From positions 8,046,501 to 8,110,500 of the forward strand of contig OX442318.1 of NCBI GenBank assembly GCA_949358305.1: 64,000 bases of DNA. The letters are read 5' to 3'. Position 1 is the stretch's first letter. Each line of letters starts with the position of its first letter. This document shows, piece after piece, positions 13,051 through 25,936 of the stretch. The notes under the pieces are model-generated. The model saw only the letters and a list, made by a program, of their open reading frames with translations, made no database searches and had not been told where the DNA came from. The position numbers and the translations under genes were made by a program. This stretch comes from Strigamia acuminata. Lineage: Eukaryota; Arthropoda; Chilopoda; Geophilomorpha; Linotaeniidae.

Positions 13051-13540
13051 GAGAGTTTGCAGGATGCATTTTTCCCTTATTTTGCTCCACGATACACTAT
13101 TTTAGTGCCATATCGTAAGGGAAAATTCTTTAGTGTATCGTTTTCAACACTAAATTAAAATATAGCGCAGCCAATCAGAATTGAGAACACTATATTGTTA
13201 GCTCGGCCCATTGCAAATGGCGATTATTTTGTTGTCCCGATCAAACACAACAGTCAAAGGTACGTAGATTGAATGATAAGTGAGGCCCAAAATTGAATTT
13301 TAGGCCCAAAACCATACTTTATAGGCATAATAATGAAATTTTATGCAGAAATTTGCACATTTATGCCCCAAAATTGAATTTTTAGGCCCAAAATTACTAA
13401 CTGTCAGTAGTTGGCTGAAATAGTGTAGTGATAAGGGAAAAGTGCAGCCCGCAAAAACTTAATTTACCATTTTTCCCTAACACTATTTTTATACCGTATA
13501 GTCTTTAACTGTAAGGAAAAAATGCATCCCGCAAACTCTC
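13051..13540. mobile_element. TIR element with GAGAGTTTGCAGGATGCAT ends
   Basis: A 490-bp element flanked by TA at 13049-13050 and 13541-13542. The inverted ends pair over about 30 bp with one central mismatch and continue into TTTTCCCTTA/TAAGGAAAAA. Inside are repeated AGGCCCAAAATTGAATTTT words. There is no transposase frame. Confidence 0.85.
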
Positions 13541-14306
13541 TATTACCTGGCCGACTGTCGCTAGGGGAAAATATGGAAGCTGCACGATGCTTTATACACT
13601 GTATTGTTGCCAATACAATGTACTTCCTAACTGTGCTCAAACCTGCACAATTCCTTGTGGTGCAAATACACAACAGCATCAAACTTAGAAATTAAAAACT
13701 CGGTTTCCCTGGTCAAACGTGCCCGGGCTTCTTCCGGTTTAATCCCAACCATTTAAGATATGAGTGCAATTAATAAAAAACGTGAACTAATGTCGAGGGT
13801 GTTGACTCGCTGGCTGCAGCTAATTGATTGTGCGCAATATCGCTCTGCCACACCTGAGACAGCAGGAGACGACTCCTCGTACGTGGAGTGGGGAAAGGCG
13901 CAATATCGAAAATTAATTTAGATGCCGTCTCGATACACCTACCCCCCTACAGCCATGTGCAACGTCTTGCCTCACCCTGCAGGGACACAGCGCACACAAC
14001 CGATAACATTATCAATCTGCAGAGGAAGCTCTACCTTCTTTGGCTTTCTCGAGTCAATACATTTTTTATCATGGCGCCAGGAAATTAACTCACTCCACAC
14101 CCAACCCTTTTCTCGCTCGACGCTTGTCCAGCATCTGCACTGCTCTCCGTTTTGAATAGCTCGAGACAATCGTGCCACCTTATCGCGCCGATATCTATCG
14201 ATGTTGCACTTGTAATGTCAGTATAGAACACTAGGGCATTCCAAATGACATTTTAGTCAACGTTTTTCTATCTTTTAACGTAGCAAAACAAAAACACAAA
14301 CACCTA

Positions 14307-14669
14307 TACTCTGTCCATGTGTAACTTGGGCCTATTTCCGATTGGCTGAGCCTTTTCACTTGTGTAGTGATACAAAAAATAGATCAAAACAATGGTTGCC
14401 ATTTTGACTGCTTTCCAGACAAAACAACCAATAAAAAAATTTGAAAATTGTTTGCTTCCCTGGAAGAAGCAAGCAATAAACTTAATAAACAGGAATGTTG
14501 AAATAAACCAACATAAATCTTTATTTTATGACTTCAAGATACATTTTCTTAGAAAATACAAACAACGTTACATCATTTCAATGATTAAAATCATCAAACA
14601 AATTTAAAACCACTCTGAACTATTTTTTCTGAGTTATGAGGCTCAGCCAAGTTATACATGGACAGAGTA
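14307..14669. mobile_element. TIR element with TACTCTGTCC ends (family T), copy with GGCTGAGCC subterminus
   Basis: A 363-bp element flanked by TA on both sides. The ends TACTCTGTCCATGTGTAAC and their complement are followed on each side by inverted GGCTGAGCC/GGCTCAGCC. Related internal sequence (GTAGTGATACAAAAAATAGA, GCTTTCCAGACAAAACAACC) recurs at 59100-59280. Confidence 0.85.
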
Positions 14670-14671
14670 TA

Positions 14672-17600
14672 CAGGGTGGAACAAAAGTCTGTTCCCCTCA
14701 AATATTTCCTGAGCAATTGCATCTAGGCCAACTTTGATGAAGCGATCATATAGGACTTTTTTACCGTTTTTTTTTTTACGATGAATTAAACGCGTTTTGA
14801 ATTATGCCCAGTTACGGTACAAAGCGAGAGCCTGGTTTGAACATCGGCCCGTCTAAAATGTTTATTTTTTAAGTAAAACTTTATTTATTTATTTATTTAT
14901 TTATTTTTCTTGCTTATCTGTTAGAAAAATAATGCACACGTCATTTAAACAATAAACCATGTTTAACTGCAAGTTAAATACGACTTTAGTGATTTAAAGT
15001 AAACAAAGCAGACTAAATAACTTTTCGAGTGCAGCTAGTGATACAACGCCAATTTCCAACTGCAACGTCAATATTTGAAGCAGGAAGAATCGATTTTTGT
15101 GCTCTTTTTTTTCTTCATTTCTTTATTATTAAATACATGAAATTTGAAATCCTTTTACTTTTCGTCGATGGAGAATTAGAGAGGAAAAAAAGCGGCTTTT
15201 CTGTGTTGACTGTAAAGCTATTGGCAAATAGTATGAGGTGAGAGATAGTATCATTTGCTAAAGTTTGATGGTAGTAAAGGAAAGAAATCGAATCCTAAGA
15301 GCCAACCAAGGGTAAAATTGTAACGTCTTTCTGTACTGATAAGCTGTCGACACGAATAACGGAAAATAAACACGATTAATCTTCTATTTCTAACTCGAAT
15401 TTTCTTTTGTTTAAATTTAAATAAATCGATCAATTTATTCTCTACAAAGTGAGCAACATGTCCAAAGGGAAATGCGAACAGCTCAAGACGGTTTAGTTAA
15501 TCATTATTAGACTATTAGTGAGAAATTAAGTGTTCTGCTTAATCTACAAGGCGGTTGTTGCAGTCGGTAATCCACAATGCGTGTCAGGCAAATTATTCAA
15601 GGGTTAAGGGGTCGTGTGTATGTGGAATATGGGATGGTTGTCAAGCACAGCTGTGCAATTTTTCGATTCAAATGCGCATGCGCCAATCCCAATACACAAT
15701 TTTATACTTGTGCGTAACCAATGACCTAAATGTTTAATGAACTTATGGTGTTTTAAATTGATTTCCTTTCTCTGTTTTCATTTAAAGGATTTTCACCATG
15801 GTAATTGGTTACAAATTTTTAAATATAAAATTGTTGTTTTTGCTCTTTTTTTTAATAATTCACTAGAATAATGCTTCTCAAACTATGTAATGTTGCGGAC
15901 CGGTGTTTTTTGCCCCAATGTGTTGCGTGAAGTGTTCCTTTGGTGTCTGTGTTTACTAGGAAGTTGAAAGCGAATTAAGGTGCGACTGTCATTGTTGAAT
16001 ATGGTAACAGGAGTGATTTTATTACAGGTTCACTGAGAAAAAAAAATTAGTTTACTTACAAGGGGAGCACATGTATAAGACACTCACAGATTGTTGTAAT
16101 ATTAAACGTGAAGGATTGTTATATCATGCTGAGTGAGACCCTAAAATAATTTCATTCCATAAACAGCCAACAATGTAAACAATGAGCTGAAAGTTTGCGC
16201 TATTTTGTCTGTGTATACATCCAATCTGAGCAATCAGGCCTAGTGTATGAATACTGTAAACAACAGTTGCTAGGTAAAAAATAGTTCCAAGATCCAAGTT
16301 GAATTTTATCATTTGATATTCACTGATGTCATTTCATCAATGCGCACAACACCAAGTTCAAAGTTAGTTGCTTCTCTCTGGGTCCTACATAACTCTTCCA
16401 TCCAACAGTCTCAGTCCGACATCATTCTCTCCTTTAACTCACCGTTGACACACTTACAGGATAATCCTTCTTGACTCTAAATGATTTAGTGTGGTAGAAT
16501 GTAACTAAATCAAATTATCACCAATAATACCACGGTTGCAAAAAAATACCAATAATCTTATTAGGACCAGAGGTTTTTAAAAGATAATATCACGAGTCGG
16601 TTTCAGACCCAAAAGAATCATCGAGATTATCTTTTCCCTCGAGTGCAACCGAGACAACCGATCGAGAACCAATGAGTGAAACTATCCAGGTAAACACACC
16701 TCGTGTCATTGCCTGAAATTTCATATTTACTTTACCGGAAAGTCAAATTTCAATAACTCATAAACGGTCGTTTAAACCCGTTTGCACAAACTTTCAAACG
16801 AGATTCTCGTTTAAAAGCTCGTTTAAATGGGTTTAAACAGGCTGAAAATAAACGACCTAAATAGGTCGGTTAAATCTCCGTGCAACGAGAAAACTCGTGC
16901 AAATCGGGTATTGTTGGCAGCCATCTTGGATTTCCATTAGACCGGTCGCAACCAAGTCGAACTTGATCTGGAATCCCAGATCAAGTTTGGGAAATAAACG
17001 ATTGCATTCAGAAACAAAACATTTCGTCTAAAAATTCCAGCGAGACAAAAACTTAGACGAGAAGTTATTGACTGCGCCTACTATGTACAAATGTCGTTAA
17101 ATTGTCTAAGAAAGTGTTAAGGTTTCCATCGATTGACAAAATATTGGTTCCGAATATCGGATACATCTTGGTTACATTATTGAGGCAATTTTAGAATGTC
17201 AAGTTTTGTCTGGATTAGCATTGGCTACGTTATTTGGCCAATTTCAAAGCGGTCGTTATATTCTCTGCGAAAAGTAAACACAACTTTCTTTTTCTTCTGC
17301 CGATAAGTATTCATACTTGAACTGAATATAGAAATTTTGAGAGTTTATAACCGCAGACAAAAGTGTCATCTTGTGAAACTAAAAACTTAAAAATGGTCTT
17401 TCATCTAGAACAAAGTGTAGTGGGTTTATTAGGCGTGCAGTGAACATTTAAAGCTTGGAAAGTCGTTCTACTGAGATTAGAAGAGACTCGACGAACAGCT
17501 GTGGCAAAGTCTGAGAAATAGTCTGAAAATTTGGTAATTGCTAAAAATTCTCTTCTCGTCTCCACTTATTTCCCAGAAAGACACACTTTAAAACTGATCT

Positions 17601-18477
17601 CTTTGACGAAGATAAAAAGATCCAACGCGCCAAATGCTACGAACATTTTTCACGCATCCACAAACCAATGGCGCTGCAGGAATTTCCCAATTTTACATAC
17701 AAAACCAAAAAATTGCAAAACCCAAAAAAAAAAAAAAAAATTATATTAGAAATCATCTAACATCACACAAATTAATTTCCACTATTGAAATAACCAAAAA
17801 AAAGTTAAAGTTTACAAGTTCCCAGTCGAAAAACTGAATGATAAATGCGTTTTATGCAAATCCCCCAATGGTTTTAACCCCACTTTAAATGATGTTTACA
17901 AAAAGCGAGATGAACGAAGGGTAATGGACTGATAAAACAAATTGAAAACACTCCCATCTCCGCACAAATACATTGATTCACTTCACCCCTGCTTCGTCAT
18001 TTCCCCCTCCACAAACCACAGAATCGTCAAGCAATCACTGGATGTGTTTGGACCGACATCACAAGACGTGTCAGAGCAGGGGAGGAAGACGCCAGCAAGG
18101 CGGAAATGCAATCATGTCACGTGATAATTGAAGGCAAGACATCCGTTCACAGACAAGAAAAAAAAGAGTCACATCTCAACAAGTAGCGAAATTTCCAACC
18201 CATTCAATAATGCATGTGCTCTAATCGTCTTTACAAACTCCATTTGATCTGTTTTCTTGATTTTGCGTATTGAGCCAACCACCGCAGAGCTTTTAGAAAG
18301 TTGAGATTTGAGAAATGCACCACATGGCTTTGCATTTTTAAATTAACTTTTGTGCAGCACCAGACTGTAAATGAAATGTAAACAAAGCACAACACCATGC
18401 TACAAGTCTGCGTGTTTTCTATTGAGAATGCACAAATTACACTCCAAAAAAAAATTTATTTATTTATTTATTATTTA

Positions 18478-18517
<40 letters not shown>

Positions 18518-18615
18518 TATTTATTTATTTTTATTTTAATTTAATTTAAAGAGTGAGAAATTATGCTCTGTATTATCGCAGATTAAAGTTTGATGTCGTG
18601 CGATATTTGCATTAA

Positions 18616-18650
<35 letters not shown>

Positions 18651-19929
18651 ATAGGCTAAGGTACTTGGAATTTCATGTCATCGACTTAAAACTCATCTCA
18701 GGTTATCCCTTTGTCGTACAAATTCCAAACGCACAAAGAAAATAACGGCGCTAAACGGCCATTTTGAAAAAACACCGCCACCTGTTGCTAATTTCCCAAA
18801 GTTTTAAAACGGCGGCTTAATTTCAAAACATAAATTGGTTAAACAAATACTTAAAGTTTGGCTTTAAAACTTGTTTGGTAAACGTACTTTTGACGAAACC
18901 CCGGTTGCAATAATCGTATTCGCATCTTCTTCGGCGCAATTTCATTTTTTCGCGTCTTCTCCATTTGCAAAAACGGAGTTCGAGATAAACAAACCACAAA
19001 TTCCCGCAGCAAATTTCTCCCAGTAGAACACTCTACTACATATGTGCAATCCCGACAATATTTTGCCATTTTTTCCTTCCGTCTACTTCCGATATAAAGT
19101 AAGTGCAAGCCATTTCTCCTCGATATATATGACAAGAGATCTATTGCCTCCAGATAAAAGCACACAGAAAAGCACCTTAACTTTCCCCTTGTGGACAACA
19201 GCACATAATTCTGCCTGCAATTTATTGAACACAAACTGCTCAAAATGTGAAAAATCCAACCACTCCGATGGATAAACGCCAGATATTCGCTTCCATATCG
19301 CTTCATTTTATCAAATTGAATACACACTCGGCATCATCGTGCCAAATAAACACGCCAGTTCCATGTCAGAACAAGGTATTTATCCTAACAGAAAGAAAAG
19401 GGAAGAAAAAGGGAAAAGCAAACTTTAAACTAAAATAAAAAAAAAGAAATAAGAAAAAAGAAAAAAGAAGAGAAAAAGCTTTCAAGAAAGAACAGAGAAA
19501 ATCCATTCCTTGCTTTAGACAACAAACACCTGCCAAAATTCCCTGGATATCAAAATTTTGCTTCAAAACATCTTTTACTCTAAACACATCAATCAGAATG
19601 CGATAAATACATTTTCGCCTCCATTCTAAATGAGAAATGGAAATTGGAGCAATAAATGATTTCTCTGCTTTCAAACAAACCTTTATTGGAATTTGTTCAA
19701 CACTAATAAATGATTCATCCAACACACAGCTGTGATGGACAAATGACAATTTCTACGGCTTCATCTATTATTTCACGGATCCTAACCAAATTGGCAAACA
19801 AGTCAAGCATCGCCATTCCCCCCCCCCCCCCCTTTATTAAATTAAATTCTACAAATCCGCCAAAAATTCACCAATTACCGCAAATCCTTCTGCTTGAACG
19901 CAGAAAAACAACGCACACTTCAGTAATTA
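14672..19929. other. Long stretch without a recognised gene
   Basis: Contains (TTTA)n at 14881-14906, a GTTTAAAC-rich foldback-like stretch at 16765-16860, a (TTA)n/(TTTA)n run at 18450-18545 with a complementary (AAAT)n at 18612-18652, and a run of about 14 C near 19806. A 158-codon minus-strand frame at 18851-19327 has no recognisable motif. Confidence 0.5.
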
Positions 19930-20267
19930 ATGCGTGGTTCACACTTAAACCACTTTTCTAGAACTTATGATTTTCTAAAAGTTCTACAAATCTGAAATCA
20001 GTTGTTCACACTTAAGGATAGTTTTGTACAAGTGAAGTGTCATGACGTTTTAACCTGCTGTTGGCAGCCATCTTTTGTGAACGTCAGCCCAAAACTAGTC
20101 ACATGACACAATGGGGGCATCTTTCACAGTTGTGACGTCAAGTTTAAGAAAACTTTTCTTCGACTTGAGTTGTAGAAAAGTCCGCCATCTTGTTTTGAGT
20201 TCTAGAAAACCTGAGGTAGTGTGAACACAGGTTTTCTACAAAAATGGTTTAGGTGTGAACAGGGCAT
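19930..20267. mobile_element. TIR element with GTTCACAC ends (family G-like)
   Basis: The ends ATGCGTGGTTCACACTTAAA and the complement of TTTAGGTGTGAACAGGGCAT are imperfect inverted repeats, each followed by inverted CTAGAA/TTCTAC-type words. It resembles the element nested at 50172. No open frame. The left TTA and right TAG do not match, so the target duplication is uncertain. Confidence 0.7.
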
Positions 20268-20339
20268 TAGACTAAACAGCATTTTAAACAACACATTTTA
20301 AACAAACCAGATTTCCAGAAAAGACAGACTTATTCGGAA

Positions 20340-20420
20340 AACTAAATTCCAGTTATACGAGGTAGATTTTGGGCGTTTTGCGCATTGCAAACTACATGTA
20401 AACACCTGTGCATGCATAAA
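20340..20420 (-). repeat. Repeat shared with the interior of the 24889 element
   Basis: In reverse complement, this stretch contains GTGTTTACATG, then CAATGCGCAAAACGCCC and AAAATCTACCTC. The same words in the same order occur at about 25160-25210 on the + strand. Confidence 0.7.
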
Positions 20421-21716
20421 AGTGCAGTACTGACCGTAATATTTCATAAATTTTTCCAGATTTGAGCATCTAAAAAGTGAACTTTTTACAACCGGTGCCC
20501 GTGGCAGCAAGGGGCCCCCGAGTACCAATCATTAAAATTCATAACTTGAGATATTACTAGTAATAATCCAACGATCGGTTCATTTTTTCTTCCAACTTAT
20601 TTAATAACATAGCACGGTCCGCTATGTTTACGCCCATTTATTTCTATATCATCTTCAAACTGGCAGAACGCTGAGCCAGAGACGGAAATTGGATTTTGTA
20701 ATTAGTGCACCCGTGCTAAAACCAGACAATTTACGGCCACACACATTTCACGCTCCATTGTCAAAGTTGCCACAACTCTCAAAACTTGTAGCACATGTTT
20801 TTCCAAAACTCCTCCAAAACCTGAGACAAAATCAACACCTTGCAACACGGCCGTCTCGCGATCCGTCGGTCGATACGCGCCGAAACATCGACGACAGCTT
20901 TCTTCCAAACCACACATTTGCATCCCCTATATCCACCACTTTTCCAACATTATTCGCGCAACAAACTCTCCCGAAATGACAAATCTTCCTTTAATCACTC
21001 TCGCAGCAAGCGACACGTCACCCGAACCGCGTCAAATTAACCAAAACAATTGCGGAGGAGAAATGACAAATACTTCAAATCGATAACTTGCACGCTCCTT
21101 CCTCCAGCACTCTTTTTCTTTTCATGACTGCAGATTGCACGAAACCTCGTTGCCCCCACGTCACTCCACTCCAGCCTTTTTCCTAACAAGGGGTGAGAGG
21201 TGGGCGGGCTTCACTGCACAGTTCGAGTGACGACCGGGCAGCAGCCTTTACTCTTCTTCCAACACACCTTCCCCACCCCTTAATTCTCTACTTAATTGCA
21301 ATGGATTGGGAGGGCGGTTGGTCCATCACCTAATTCTACACAAACCTGGTCCTCAATTACATCAACGACACTTTTTTCTCCTCCCTCCATGTTGAATTTA
21401 GCGTTCTACACTAACTGTAACTTCCTTTCTACTTGGATCTTGCATCCAAGGCTATTCCAACATTTTTTAGGGTTTGTGACAGTACCCACATGGCGTTAGT
21501 AGCAGCTTAAAGCTTAATTCACTTAGGTTTGGACCTTGCAAGAATTTGTCGATAACTCCGATACCGATTATCGGCAATAAAGTATCGGCAGGTTCTGATT
21601 TGACCATTACCTCTACCCAATCCTAAATTAAGCGATAGGCCCTTTGTGTGTGATAAAACTCAATTTTAAGCAGAAAATGTGAACCAGGATACTTTTACCC
21701 ATCAATAGGCATTTTG
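20421..21716. other. No gene recognised
   Basis: Ordinary DNA, somewhat richer in C on the + strand. A short internal piece of the hAT-like family (CGATACCGATTATCGGC) lies at about 21558-21575. Confidence 0.5.
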
Positions 21717-22250
21717 AACCAAGCATTTCCCCTGAAAAATCACTAAGTTGTTTTTGCTGCATAACAGCAGCAAAATAAGACATAATGCATTATTTAATGT
21801 GCAGATAAATGTTTAATTCCTACACAATGCTATACATTTTGGAATGCATTTAGTGAAAAGCAATACAGTAGAGCTTCGATTATCCGAACTAATTGGGGAC
21901 GTGGGTGTTCATAAAATTGAATTGTCAGATAATCGAACACACTATACTGCATATGAAAATAAAAAGTCATTAAAATATAAATAAAAAGTCATTAAAATAT
22001 AGTTAAAAAGTATTAAAACCGACCAAAAATGGATAAAAATTGTCAAAAAACATTACAAACCGATTAAAAATAGGTGAATATCGTCAAAAAACACTAAATA
22101 TCGATTAAAAAACCGATAAAAATCAGTAAAAATCGAAAAAAAAAATCGTTCAATTGCCGTTCGGATAACCTATCGTTCGTATAGCCGGTGTTCCGATAAT
22201 CGAGGCTCTACTGTACGTATATTGCAAAATAAATATTTTGAACCATAAGG
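21717..22250. mobile_element. Family W MITE, inverted, interrupted by a P element
   Basis: The left end TTTTGAACCAAGC and right end TTTTGAACCATAAGGGG are recognisable W termini. Relative to the copy at 4167 the long and short arms are swapped, so this copy is inverted. It is interrupted at GCAATA by the element at 21866. Confidence 0.72.
21866..22213. mobile_element. Pogo/Tigger-like MITE (family P), copy 2
   Basis: A 348-bp element with ends CAGTAGAGCTTCGATTATCC and the complement of AATCGAGGCTCTACTG, and TA on both sides. The interior is collinear with copy 1 at 8459, including GGACGTGGGTGTTCATAAAA and the degenerate AAAAACCGATTAAAA repeats. Confidence 0.9.
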
Positions 22251-24888
22251 GGAAGACTCAAAGAAACAACGTCTGAGCCAGCCCATGTTAAATGCTACAA
22301 AAATCCAAAGAAACTTCAACAAACAATGAAACAATAACTTGAAAAACTCAAGATACGTCTTCATCTTACCTACCTTTGTTTTCATCATTTTCTTATCTCG
22401 TCCAAATCGAGACTGCAGTTGCAACACTTTAATTCACCTTCATTAACTGAGCATCCGCTCGTTAATACCATTCTCAATTCCCCGAAGAGAAAATAAGCAA
22501 GCAATATCTTGTTGCAAGTGCAGTGCAACCTAATAATCACAAAACGCAGAAAATACAGAAATATCCAAGGCCAACAAGAGCGTAAACAGCCAGCAACGCA
22601 TAATACGTGCGCAGAGAAAAGTAAAAAGCCATTTTGCAAGTGCAGTTAATTGGTTAAAAAAGCGGTAAAGGTTGTAGTGAGTCGACTTCATTTCATTAGC
22701 TCCAAAGCGAGCTGTAATTTCAATGGACTCGCTTCATATCCCCACGGGTAATCATCAAATATGGACCAATAAACAGCCACGTGCGAGGGGGTGCAGTCCG
22801 AGTGCCAAAGAAAGAAGGCAGGGTGTTTAATTTAGCTAACGTGAAACGTGCGAGGCAAAGCCGCTAGGGAGAAGGCAGGGCCAGCAGGAGGTTCTTCTTC
22901 GCTTCTCTTCTCTCCTCTCTCCTCTTCTCCCCGCCACGAAACAAGAAACTTGTCACCACAGGGGACCCACCAAGCTTCATGGCGTCTGCCTACACCTCTA
23001 TTAAACTGGTGCATTCATTACACCGATAGTGGGTGTTGAATGCAACAAAAACAAGCCACTGAAACTCATATTGCAGCCACTTATTGCAGAGGGTAATTTC
23101 ACTAAGGGAAGGTCAAAACAATGTGTTTAGCACTGTGTTTCGTAGTTATTAATCGACTTAAAGCGCTTTACCCTTTCGGCTAGGTTCTAATTACTGCAGA
23201 TAATCAAAATATCTGATTGATATTGCTAAATTGCGCATGAAAAGGCAATTTCTCCTCAGTTTTGCATTGTATATCATGTTAATTGACGTTGAAAACTCGT
23301 TTTGTGCAAATCAATTTAATCTTTAAAGAATAAAGATCGATGGGAATTGACGTAAAGGAGAGTTACTTGCATCTCAATCTTACTAGACTTATGAATCAAG
23401 CTACTTATTTAATATGAACTACCGTTATCCAAAATGGCTGCTCATCTACCGCGAAAAACCCAGAACAATGACATGACGCACAGCTTGTAAGCATCAGGTT
23501 AATTCATTTACATCAAGAACACTTTGAAACGGCATTAAGTTATTATTTAACACCTGATTTCACTCGAATAAATTTTTTTATTTACCATGTTTTTATTTTT
23601 ATTTTGCATAAACATCCGGGGTCTACTGATTGGTGCAAATGTCATTTTTCGAATATATTTTTCAAATTAAAAAGCAATATGTTAAATAAATTTTTCAACC
23701 ACATGGGAAACGTCACATCTCCTTCCAGAATTAAACGCAACTATTTTGCGTGAACAAATTGCTTTTACGGTTCTTTTATTGTTACTATTACTCGAGTGCA
23801 AGTGTTTTGCATTGTGTTTGCAGCCACTTAAACCCAAAGATCAATATATGAATTCTTATTACATAATTTCATTAGTGAAACGCCTTTGGAATATACGCAC
23901 AACATGTATGCGGTCAGCAAATTAATGATAAAATTGTCAATACATCCAAACAAAAAAAAAATTGTTTGATTCATAATTCACTTGGGGATAGTGAATTCCA
24001 AATACGACTTGGGAAAATGCCCAGAAGCTTCCCACAATGAAAATAAAAAAAAAAACCTGACCTTTATACATTGGTTGGAATCATCTGTCATAGAAAAACA
24101 AATTACATAAACAAATAACAAATAGAAAAGCCTCAATATTAAATAGAAAGACGACAAGAATAAAAATGTATTTGGTCAGAGATTGCTTCCACCTTACCCC
24201 CCAAGCATAAAAAAATTTTTTTTTAAAAAATAAAGACTACACGTCACTGCTTTTTGACAGCTACAAAATGTCATCATTTCTCTCGCCATAGGAAAGAGTG
24301 AAAAAAAAAAGAAAAAAAAAAAGACCATCTTTGTTCGAGAAAATGTCATGTAAGTAAGAAAAAAGAAATCCATTCCCAGAAATGCAAACCGTTTGTCAGA
24401 AACCTGACCAACAGGCAAGTCATCCTCATCCCTGGGCTTCTTGCATAAGTATGAGCAAACAAAGTCCAAAGCCAAAAAAAAAGTTTAAACAATGCAAATC
24501 TTCTCTATATCCTAAATGCGTGACCACAGGCAAATATTGGCTCGCTTTTCTCTTGCAGGAAAGCTTGACTTAAGGAATGGCTACATTGAATTCCAAATCA
24601 ATACCACAGAAATTCATCAATAAATCAAAAGAAAACCAACAAGTTTTTACTTTACGCTATCGAAACCAGTTACTGCAGTTTCGCATAGTTTTTAGACAAG
24701 CCATAAGTAAACAACATTTATTGTTGCGTCGTCATTCTGACATCATTCAGAAAAACTGCTATTGGAGGGTGTGCAATCCAAAGCTAGAGATTCACAAGTT
24801 GGCGTTTAGTACTTGCCGCTTTACCGCTCTTTCAAGCAATGCAGTGAAGCACAGAAGGGAATCACGCAATATTGAAGTAATTGTAATA
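22251..24888. other. No gene recognised; one W arm
   Basis: A short W arm, AAAAAGCAATATG to TTTTTCAACCACATGGG, lies at 23667-23707. Its CAATAT site is unoccupied. The longest frame (from 24577) runs into the next transposon and is judged fortuitous. Confidence 0.5.
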
Positions 24889-25512
24889 TACTCTGTCCCG
24901 ATACAACGTTGTCCTATTTCCCAATTGGTATTTAACTCTGTGTTAAACTTGCGCATTAATCATCCACAATGCACTGTGCACAAACAATATGTCTTCCCGC
25001 CAACCTCGGAAAATATTGTTTTGTTTCGTTGGTGTCTCCCATGTAACAATATTCATTCTAACATTGCGAGCACTGTGCTCGCTCCATTTTGCCGCCATGT
25101 TTTTAAACAGTTGCATTACAGCGTTGTTGTGACGTCAGCTTATCTAGATAAGCAATGAGTGGGTGTTTACATTGCAAATGGCAATGCGCAAAACACCCAA
25201 AATCTACCTCAAACAAGTGGATTTTAGTTTTCCAGATAAGTTTGACTTTTCTGGAAAACTGATTTGTTTACATGATCAGTTTTCTAGAAAAGTAAAATTT
25301 GCATTTTTACTTATCTAGATAAGTGAGTACATATAAACATGGTAAATGTTAGCATAGGTTGTTGCTTTCTTTTAGCAGGTGAACAAAGGTTTGGTTTTTT
25401 ATTGGTTGTTTTGCCTAGTTAGATAACAATTCTGGTGTTATGGGCTACTTTTTTGTGCCACTACACCAGTGATACGGCTTGAATTAGGACAACGTTGTAT
25501 CGGGAAAGAGTA
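24889..25512. mobile_element. TIR element with TACTCTGTCCC ends (family T), longer copy
   Basis: A 624-bp element flanked by TA. The ends TACTCTGTCCCGATACAACG and the complement of ACGTTGTATCGGGAAAGAGTA differ at one base over about 27 bp. The interior has paired TTATCTAGATAAG and TTTTCTAGAAAAG palindromes on the two sides of the centre. No transposase frame. Confidence 0.87.
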
Positions 25513-25576
25513 TAGTCATAAAATTATTGGCCCAAAATTAGAAACCTACAATCAAAATTACTTCACATTAAGTCTT

Positions 25577-25936
25577 GTTACCCCGCTTTAAGCGGCATGC
25601 CAATACAGCGCGGGTTTGACCAGACTGCCGGTAAACCCCGATTTTACCGGCATGTCGTTATAAATGAGTATGAATTTTTTTCAACTTAGAAAATTGGTCT
25701 AAATTTCTATAAATTTCCGCTAATTTTAATAACAGCCTTCAGAATATCTAGAAAACTCAAATTTCCGGCCCAATTTCCAACATAATTATTCAACCGGGCG
25801 TCTTTATTGCTTCTTCCCTGAAACCCGCATGTTTCACTTTACATCGACACTCCGGTATAAAAATAAGCTTTGTAACTAAAATTTGCAAAAGTTGGTAAAT
25901 TCATGTACACCAACATACCGCTTAAACTGAAGTAAC
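25577..25936. mobile_element. GGCATGCCG-type MITE, diverged copy
   Basis: Starts GTTACCCCGCTTTAAGCGGC and ends with a diverged complement ATACCGCTTAAACTGAAGTAAC. It shares the word block GAATATCTAGAAAACTCAAA with the copy nested at 33393, and TACCGGCATG words with the copy at 46366. Confidence 0.72.

Noticed and set aside
18851-19327. 158-codon minus-strand frame
   Set aside because: Cys/Arg-rich but without recognisable motifs, splice context or codon bias; length is within chance for this much AT-rich DNA.
24577-25158. Longest open frame in the window (193 codons, + strand)
   Set aside because: It crosses the left boundary of the TIR element at 24889, so it is not a conserved gene, and no domain is visible.
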